From Caryophanales bacterium UBA5732 (GTDB taxonomy: Bacteria > Bacillota_I > Bacilli_A > Izemoplasmatales > Hujiaoplasmataceae), in contig DIGC01000122.1 of assembly GCA_002419445.1 (NCBI GenBank), positions 1 through 5,010 on the forward strand: a stretch of DNA of 5,010 nt. Reading direction: 5' to 3'. The position numbers and the translations under genes are program-made. Positions 1-3,649 of the stretch are shown here, piece after piece. Positions within the stretch are counted from its first letter, which is position 1; each line of letters begins with the position of its first letter. The notes beneath the pieces are model-generated. The model saw nothing but the letters and a program-made list of their open reading frames with translations. It ran no database searches and was not told the origin of the DNA.

Positions 1-22
1 TATTTACTTCATCTATAAACAT
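1..22 (-). CDS. obg: Obg family GTPase, first seven codons only (cut by left edge)
   Basis: Reading the minus strand from position 22, an ATG opens a frame giving M-F-I-D-E-V-N before the window ends. The start Met-Phe-(Val/Ile)-Asp-Glu-Val is characteristic of Obg/CgtA, the essential GTPase that works in late assembly of the 50S ribosomal subunit. A Shine-Dalgarno GAGGA lies seven bases upstream. The stronger support is context: rplU, rpmA and obg are neighbours in a great many bacteria, and rplU and rpmA lie upstream on the same strand here. The gene starts 25 nt after the acetyltransferase stop. Seven residues are too few for proof, so the call is an inference from start sequence plus gene order. 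Confidence 0.7.
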
Positions 23-29
23 TATTTAT

Positions 30-34
30 TCCTC
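30..34 (-). promoter_or_regulatory. Ribosome binding site for the partial obg gene
   Basis: On the minus strand the sequence GAGGA sits seven bases before the ATG at 22-20. It supports translation starting at that ATG even though only a few codons are visible. Confidence 0.65.
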
Positions 35-46
35 ATCTTCATTAAA

Positions 47-52
47 ATTATA
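47..52 (-). promoter_or_regulatory. Candidate -10 element for obg, overlapping the acetyltransferase stop codon
   Basis: A perfect TATAAT on the minus strand overlaps the TAA stop of the acetyltransferase. It would place a transcript start near position 40 and a leader of about 18 nt before the obg ATG. No good -35 is found: with a 17-base spacer the hexamer is TCGTTT, and there is no TG extension. In such AT-rich DNA a lone TATAAT can arise by chance, so this is only a candidate. Confidence 0.25.
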
Positions 53-542
53 ATACCAATTCAAAGGCTAAACGATTAATCGAAGCTAAATAACCTCGGT
101 AAAGAAAGCCTAAAGATTTTAACATTTTTTGCATTTTTAGATTATCAGGATGAGTATCGATCTTAATCGCCTCGAAACCTTGATCAATCGCCATTTTTAT
201 TGCATAATTTAACAATTCTTTTCCATATCCATGTCCTTGTAACTTTGGATCGACAAGAATTCTGTGAACGACTAAAGCTTTCTTCGTTTCCCAGAGAACT
301 TCTTTATAAGCAACTTCATTCTCAACCAAGATTGTGACTGAGCCGATTACGACATTTTCTTGCCAATAAACAAATAGACCATTTGAAGTTAAGTCTTGGT
401 AAAAATTATCATATCCCGGATAGTTACCCAGCCATTGGTTCAAACCGTTTAAAATCATATCTTCTCTAACGACTTTCGCTAAATCGGCAATTTTACCTAA
501 ATCGTCTTTAACAGCTAATTTAATCAATTTCCTTAATTCCAT
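48..542 (-). CDS. GNAT family N-acetyltransferase
   Basis: This is a single-domain acetyl-CoA-dependent N-acetyltransferase of 164 residues, probably cytoplasmic; the acceptor substrate cannot be told. The acetyl-CoA loop (motif A) is V-H-R-I-L-V-D-P-K followed by QGHGYG at residues 102-107, matching Q/R-x-x-G-x-G/A. Motif B is IDTHPDNLKMQKMLKSLGF at 128-146. The NGLNQW...YP segment near 32-42 and the terminal R-L-A-F-E recall a common Firmicutes GNAT subgroup. The gene overlaps the end of galK by 23 nt with the ATG at 542, so translational coupling is likely. A TTG at 527-525 (codon 6) is a good alternative start: it has AAGG three bases upstream, overlaps galK by only 8 nt, and would give the usual family N-terminus M-I-K-L-A-x-x-D-D-L. 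The ATG has AAAGG directly against it, which is too close. The family is sure; the start is not. Confidence 0.9.
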   Translation of the reverse strand: MELRKLIKLAVKDDLGKIADLAKVVREDMILNGLNQWLGNYPGYDNFYQDLTSNGLFVYWQENVVIGSVTILVENEVAYKEVLWETKKALVVHRILVDPKLQGHGYGKELLNYAIKMAIDQGFEAIKIDTHPDNLKMQKMLKSLGFLYRGYLASINRLAFELVL

Positions 543-1680
543 CCTTTGCGTAAACTATACTATATACAAATGGCTTTTCATATTTATTTTGATATAAATC
601 TTGAAAATCTCGAATAAAACCATCAAAATTCGCTTTTAAAACGATGTTTAATGTCGAACCGCCAAAACCTCCGCCAATCATCCTCGAACCCAACGAGCCG
701 GATTTTAAAGCCATTTCTACTAATTCATCAATAACTTCTGTGGATACTTCATAATCATCTTTTAAAGAATAATGGGCTTCAGTTAAGATTGGTCCTAATT
801 TTTCAAGTTGTTTCGTAAGTAAAACACTTTTAACTTTCTTAACTCTTTCATTTTCAGTTATGACGTGCTTAACTCGTCTTCTTAACTTTTTGTCTTTAAG
901 TAAATTTAAAGCTTTATCTAACATATCGAACGGTATCTCCGATAAATCTTCAATATAAAAATGCTTTTGCAATTCCTCAAGGGCAGTCTGAGTTTCTTTT
1001 TGTCTTTCATTGTATTTTGAAGTTATCAATTTCCGGGAAATATTGGAGTTAATTAAAACGAAATTATAATCGTTAAAATTAAGGGGAATCAACTCATATT
1101 CCAAGGTTTTAGTATTTAAAAAAACGGCTTTGTCATTTTTTCCAAAAACAATGACAAATTGATCCATTATTCCGCAATTAACACCTAGATAATTGTTTTC
1201 AACAGCTTTGGCAATTTCCACTATTTTTAAATCTTTTAATTTAAAATCATCTTCATCATTGAAAATCTTCAGTAAAAGCACAGTTAAAGCAGCGCTTGAT
1301 GATAAACCACCACCAACAGGAAGATTACTTGATAAGACGATATTAATACCCGACTTAATAACGAGATTCATTGATTGTAATTCTTTAATGACCCCTAAAA
1401 GGTAATCGCCATAATTATTCAATCTTTTAAACTCTATTTCGTTTAAATCAAGACTGATTATTCCATGTAAAGAAAAATTTTCCGAGTAAATGTTAATCAC
1501 AAAATCATCGTTTTTGCATACTGCGGCATATATTCCTTTATCAAGACAAAAAGGCATGACCAAACCGCCATTATAATCAGTGTGTTCACCGATGATGTTA
1601 ACTCTACCTGGCGCAAAGTAAAGCCGATTAGGCTGAAGATGGAATTTTTCTAAAAACAGGTTTCTAATATGTTTATTCAT
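520..1680 (-). CDS. galK: Galactokinase
   Basis: This GHMP-superfamily kinase phosphorylates alpha-D-galactose to galactose 1-phosphate with ATP, the first committed step of the Leloir pathway in the cytoplasm. At 386 residues it is full length. The galactokinase signature GRVNIIGEHTDYNGG is at 25-39, with the catalytic Arg26 and sugar-binding Glu32, His33 and Asp35. The ATP-binding motif PVGGGLSSSAAL is at 121-132. The catalytic base is expected to be Asp173 in GIMDQF. The C-terminal GHMP motif is GSRMIGGGFGGS at 331-342, ending in Ser where Cys is usual. The ATG at 1680 has GAGGT nine bases upstream. The gene sits just after the rpmA terminator, has its own apparent promoter, and overlaps the acetyltransferase downstream. 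No galT, galE or transporter is visible, so the rest of the pathway must lie elsewhere. Related kinases of the superfamily are less likely because the galactokinase signature is intact. Confidence 0.96.
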   Translation of the reverse strand: MNKHIRNLFLEKFHLQPNRLYFAPGRVNIIGEHTDYNGGLVMPFCLDKGIYAAVCKNDDFVINIYSENFSLHGIISLDLNEIEFKRLNNYGDYLLGVIKELQSMNLVIKSGINIVLSSNLPVGGGLSSSAALTVLLLKIFNDEDDFKLKDLKIVEIAKAVENNYLGVNCGIMDQFVIVFGKNDKAVFLNTKTLEYELIPLNFNDYNFVLINSNISRKLITSKYNERQKETQTALEELQKHFYIEDLSEIPFDMLDKALNLLKDKKLRRRVKHVITENERVKKVKSVLLTKQLEKLGPILTEAHYSLKDDYEVSTEVIDELVEMALKSGSLGSRMIGGGFGGSTLNIVLKANFDGFIRDFQDLYQNKYEKPFVYSIVYAKDGIKEID

Positions 1681-1689
1681 AATCTTTAT

Positions 1690-1734
1690 ACCTCAAATAC
1701 CATTATACTACATCTAAATAAGATTTGCATTTGC
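1690..1734 (-). promoter_or_regulatory. Probable galK promoter and ribosome binding site
   Basis: On the minus strand a perfect TATAAT (1702-1707) lies between the rpmA terminator and galK. With a 17-base spacer the -35 is ATGCAA (1725-1730), which is weak. Transcription would start near 1695, giving a very short leader that begins at the Shine-Dalgarno GAGGT (1690-1694). A tandem 6-base repeat, GCAAAT twice (1723-1734), covers the -35 position and could be a binding site for an activator or repressor. No catabolite-repression cre site matching the usual consensus was found here. Confidence 0.55.
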
Positions 1735-1753
1735 TTTACAAAGGAAATCACGT

Positions 1754-1785
1754 AAAAAAAAAGCCTAGTATTCTACTAAGCTTTT
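1754..1785 (-). terminator. Intrinsic terminator of the rplU-rpmA operon
   Basis: Seven bases after the rpmA stop codon the minus strand can form a 12-bp stem. The arms are AAAAGCTTAGTA (1774-1785) and TACTAGGCTTTT (1759-1770), with one G-U pair, closed by a GAA loop. The 3' side runs into nine consecutive T (1754-1762). This is a textbook rho-independent terminator. It separates the ribosomal protein genes from galK. Confidence 0.9.
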
Positions 1786-1791
1786 AGCTAC

Positions 1792-2082
1792 TTATTGTTC
1801 TAGATTATAAACACTTGCTTGTTTTCTATCTTTTCCGATTCTTTCGTATTTAACAACGCCATTAATCATCGCAAATAATGTATCATCTTTACCGATTCCT
1901 ACATTTTCTCCTGGATGAATTTTTGTACCTCTTTGACGGTAAATGATTGAACCAGCAGTGCAATACTGCCCATCAGATAGTTTAGCTCCTAAACGGCGAC
2001 CAGATGAATCACGACCATTTCTAGTCGAACCGGTACCTTTCTTGGACGCCTCAAGTTCAAGTATATTTAGATTAAGTATCAC
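1792..2082 (-). CDS. rpmA: 50S ribosomal protein L27
   Basis: L27 is a large-subunit protein whose N-terminus reaches the peptidyl transferase centre. The 96 residues include the L27 signature GSIIYRQRGTKIHPG at 44-58 and the conserved GSTRNGRDS near 18-26. The start codon is GTG at 2082, fixed by a perfect GGAGGTG six bases upstream; no other in-frame start precedes the conserved region. It opens with an 11-residue extension, MILNLNILELE, before ASKKG, where mature L27 begins. Firmicutes L27 carries such an extension, typically ending in Q-F-F before the Ala and removed by the protease Prp. Here the residues before the Ala are L-E-L-E, not the usual cleavage site. The gene follows rplU by 30 nt and ends at a strong terminator. 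Confidence 0.97.
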   Translation of the reverse strand: MILNLNILELEASKKGTGSTRNGRDSSGRRLGAKLSDGQYCTAGSIIYRQRGTKIHPGENVGIGKDDTLFAMINGVVKYERIGKDRKQASVYNLEQ

Positions 2083-2088
2083 TTAAAA

Positions 2089-2095
2089 CACCTCC
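2089..2095 (-). promoter_or_regulatory. Ribosome binding site that fixes the GTG start of rpmA
   Basis: GGAGGTG on the minus strand lies six bases upstream of the GTG at 2082-2080. Because the rpmA start codon is not ATG, this strong site is the main reason to accept the extended N-terminus. Confidence 0.85.
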
Positions 2096-2112
2096 AAATT
2101 ATTCTTTCTCTT

Positions 2113-2424
2113 TTATTCGACATTGATATCTGTAATGGTAAGTTTCGTATATGGTTGTCGATGACCATTTTTACGATGATAATGCTTTTTAGGTTCGTAT
2201 TTATAGATAACTATTTTAGGACCCCTACCATTTTTAATCACTTTAGCAGTAACAGTTGCGTTTTTTACATATGGTGTTCCAACTTGTGTTTTGTCGCCAC
2301 CGATCATCAATACTTTATCAAAAGTATATGTTTCTTCAGCTTCAACTTCTAGTTTTTCAATGTAAATTTCTTGCCCTACTTCAACTTTTACTTGCTTCCC
2401 GCCTGTTTCAATAACTGCGTACAT
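2113..2424 (-). CDS. rplU: 50S ribosomal protein L21
   Basis: L21 is a primary 23S rRNA-binding protein of the large subunit. The 103 residues match the normal family length. The N-terminus MYAVIETGGKQVKVEVGQ is typical, and the C-terminal basic motif YKYEPKKHYHRKNGHRQPYT (74-93) is the L21 signature region. The ATG at 2424 has a perfect AGGAGGTG (2431-2438) six bases upstream. It is the first gene of a two-gene operon with rpmA, driven by a consensus promoter and preceded by a structured leader. In most Firmicutes prp (ysxB) lies between rplU and rpmA; here the gap is only 30 nt and holds nothing but the rpmA ribosome binding site. Confidence 0.97.
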   Translation of the reverse strand: MYAVIETGGKQVKVEVGQEIYIEKLEVEAEETYTFDKVLMIGGDKTQVGTPYVKNATVTAKVIKNGRGPKIVIYKYEPKKHYHRKNGHRQPYTKLTITDINVE

Positions 2425-2522
2425 TCAGTGCACCTCCTCTTTATATTTTTATAAGACTCGCCAAATGTTGGTACTTACAATAAGTTTAAAACCAAGTATG
2501 TGCGGTATGCGATTAATCATAC
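2425..2522 (-). promoter_or_regulatory. Probable L21 (rplU) ribosomal-protein leader RNA
   Basis: The predicted transcript has a 98-nt untranslated leader that can fold. A first hairpin pairs GTATG (2518-2522) with CATAC (2505-2509) at the very 5' end. A second pairs TTGGT (2491-2495) with ACCAA (2468-2472), enclosing ACTTA/TAAGT (2481-2485 with 2473-2477) around a TTG loop and leaving a 5-nt bulge. The CCAA of this stem can instead pair with TTGG at 2461-2464. The stretch ending in TTTGGCGAGTC resembles the Firmicutes L21 leader family as I remember it; no covariance search was possible. Such leaders are thought to adjust rplU operon expression to ribosomal protein supply. The stems are seen directly; the family and function are inferred. 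Confidence 0.6.
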
Positions 2523-2528
2523 GAAGGT

Positions 2529-2557
2529 ATTATACACAAACCCCCAGCTTTTGTCAA
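2529..2557 (-). promoter_or_regulatory. Consensus sigma-A promoter of rplU-rpmA
   Basis: The minus strand has TTGACA (2552-2557), a spacer of exactly 17 bases and TATAAT (2529-2534). Both hexamers are perfect matches to the housekeeping promoter. The start site would be about G2522. The spacer contains an unusual run of five G. A promoter this strong fits ribosomal protein genes. Confidence 0.93.
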
Positions 2558-2626
2558 CAAAAACATTCTTTAGCTCGCGGTTTTTTCATAATTTTTTTAA
2601 GTTTTAAATTTTAAAGAAAAAAAGAC

Positions 2627-2644
2627 TATATTTTATGTTAAAAT
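2627..2644 (+). promoter_or_regulatory. Probable promoter of the alpha/beta hydrolase gene
   Basis: Two overlapping -10 candidates are visible on the plus strand: TATATT (2627-2632) and an extended form, TG-T-TAAAAT (2636-2644). Neither has a good -35. The extended form would start transcription near 2651, just before the ribosome binding site; the other near 2639. The preceding 50 bases are almost pure A/T, including a tandem TTTTAAA repeat (2602-2615), which may act like an UP element. The 242-nt space between rplU and the hydrolase holds only these divergent promoters and the L21 leader. Confidence 0.4.
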
Positions 2645-2652
2645 ATCTTTGT

Positions 2653-2660
2653 AAGAGGTG
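2653..2660 (+). promoter_or_regulatory. Ribosome binding site that sets the hydrolase start at 2667
   Basis: AAGAGGTG ends six bases before the ATG at 2667. The in-frame GTG at 2658 is part of this site and so is not the start codon; using it would wrongly add three residues. Confidence 0.85.
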
Positions 2661-2666
2661 ATTATT

Positions 2667-3638
2667 ATGCAGTGGTATCATTATACTTTACTAGCTTTGG
2701 CTATTTTGATTATTATCTATTTTACCATGAGTTATGGTTTTTATGAAAAAATATTCGTTAAATACAAAAACAAAAAAAAGCCTTTGGTCAATCAAGAAAG
2801 TGATTTCTATAAGGAATCCTATGATTGGTTTTTAAACATCCCGAAAGATGACGTTTATATTCACTCATATGACGGCTTAAAACTACATGGCTTTTATATT
2901 CCTTCAATTGATAAGACCACCGACAATTTAGCCATTGTCATTCACGGTTATCAATCCTGCGCTACCGACATGATTATCATCGCTAAACTATATTCCGACT
3001 TGGGTTTTAAAGTCTTAATGATTGATCTTAGAGGACATGGCCTTTCCGAAGGTAAGTTTACCTCGATGGGTTATTATGAGAAATATGATCTAAAGAAATG
3101 GATTAATCATTGCTTAAGGACTTATGGCGCAAATTCCAAAATTCTTCTCCATGGTGTTTCCATGGGAGCGGCCATGAGTATGTTGGTTACGGAGTTTAAA
3201 GAAAAAGAGCACCTCAACTTCTTGATATTAGACTCAGGATTCACCGTTTTTTCTAAAACTTTAGCAGAGAGCATTAAATCAAAATTCTTTCTCATATTTA
3301 TTCCGGGAATATCATTTTTCACTTTTATTCTCCACAAGTTTACACTTAATAAAATCTCACCTTTAAAGGCGATTAAAAACTCGCAAATACCTTTCTTAAT
3401 TATTCACGGCGATAAAGATAAACCAGTACCGGAGAAAATGGCAAAAGAGTTATATGAAGCTTCGCCGGTTCAAAACAAAGATATCTTAATTATTGAAGGC
3501 TCGCCACACGCTAAAGCTTTTGAAGTTGACAAGGAAAAAGTTACTAATGCAATTATAGCCAATATCTGTGAACCGTTTAAAATTAAAAAATCTAATGTAA
3601 AATATTGTACTGATAAAAAGACAGCAGATCATTGGTGA
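2667..3638 (+). CDS. Membrane-anchored alpha/beta hydrolase (S33/Hydrolase_4-like)
   Basis: This 323-residue protein has one N-terminal hydrophobic segment (about residues 6-24), then a basic stretch with KYKNKKK. It is probably a membrane-anchored hydrolase; which side the domain faces is not certain. The catalytic domain has an oxyanion-hole motif HGYQS (93-97), the DLRGHGLSEG strand-turn (120-129), the nucleophile elbow GVSMG with Ser165, the acid in HGDKDKPVP (likely Asp251) and the histidine in SPHAKAF (His281). The triad is therefore complete. A hydrophobic lid (about 206-225) lies before the acid. The layout resembles B. subtilis YqkD-type proteins; substrate unknown, with esterase, lipase or peptidase activity all possible. 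It is transcribed alone, divergent from rplU, and its last codons and TGA stop form part of the shared terminator hairpin. Confidence 0.9.
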   Translation: MQWYHYTLLALAILIIIYFTMSYGFYEKIFVKYKNKKKPLVNQESDFYKESYDWFLNIPKDDVYIHSYDGLKLHGFYIPSIDKTTDNLAIVIHGYQSCATDMIIIAKLYSDLGFKVLMIDLRGHGLSEGKFTSMGYYEKYDLKKWINHCLRTYGANSKILLHGVSMGAAMSMLVTEFKEKEHLNFLILDSGFTVFSKTLAESIKSKFFLIFIPGISFFTFILHKFTLNKISPLKAIKNSQIPFLIIHGDKDKPVPEKMAKELYEASPVQNKDILIIEGSPHAKAFEVDKEKVTNAIIANICEPFKIKKSNVKYCTDKKTADHW

Positions 3639-3648
3639 TCTGCTTTTT
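3623..3648. terminator. Bidirectional terminator shared by the hydrolase and alpha-glucosidase genes
   Basis: GCAGATCA (3624-3631) and TGATCTGC (3636-3643) form an 8-bp perfect stem with a TTGG loop, extended by an A-T pair. On the plus strand it is followed by TTTTTCTTATTTTTTT; on the minus strand by TGTCTTTTT. It therefore can stop transcription from both convergent genes. The TGA stop of the hydrolase (3636-3638) lies inside the 3' arm. Confidence 0.88.
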
Positions 3649-3649
3649 C

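Noticed and set aside
22..42. Mini-ORF M-K-M-R-N-K ending at TAATG on the obg start codon
   Set aside because: It looks like a coupling peptide, but it has no Shine-Dalgarno sequence of its own and six codons are easily found by chance.
1193..1405. A 70-codon plus-strand open frame inside galK
   Set aside because: It lies wholly opposite the well-conserved galK coding sequence, has no ribosome binding site and resembles no family; it is a shadow frame.
2155..2352. A 65-codon plus-strand open frame opposite rplU
   Set aside because: It is the antisense of the conserved L21 gene; its Phe/Ile-rich translation is typical of reading AT-rich coding DNA backwards.
2511..2518. Palindrome GATTAATC as an operator just downstream of the rplU start site
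   Set aside because: An 8-base AT-rich palindrome is expected by chance here, and the region is better explained by the leader RNA hairpin GTATG/CATAC.
2560..2600. Possible terminator: CTCGCGG followed by six T on the plus strand
   Set aside because: No matching upstream arm for a stable stem is present and no plus-strand gene ends there.
3122..3337. A 71-codon minus-strand open frame inside the hydrolase
   Set aside because: It overlaps the conserved catalytic part of the hydrolase and has no ribosome binding site or recognisable domain.
3636..3638. Reading TGA as tryptophan, as in some mollicutes
   Set aside because: The hydrolase TGA sits inside the terminator hairpin right where the gene should end, no gene contains an in-frame TGA, and the tryptophans checked are TGG.
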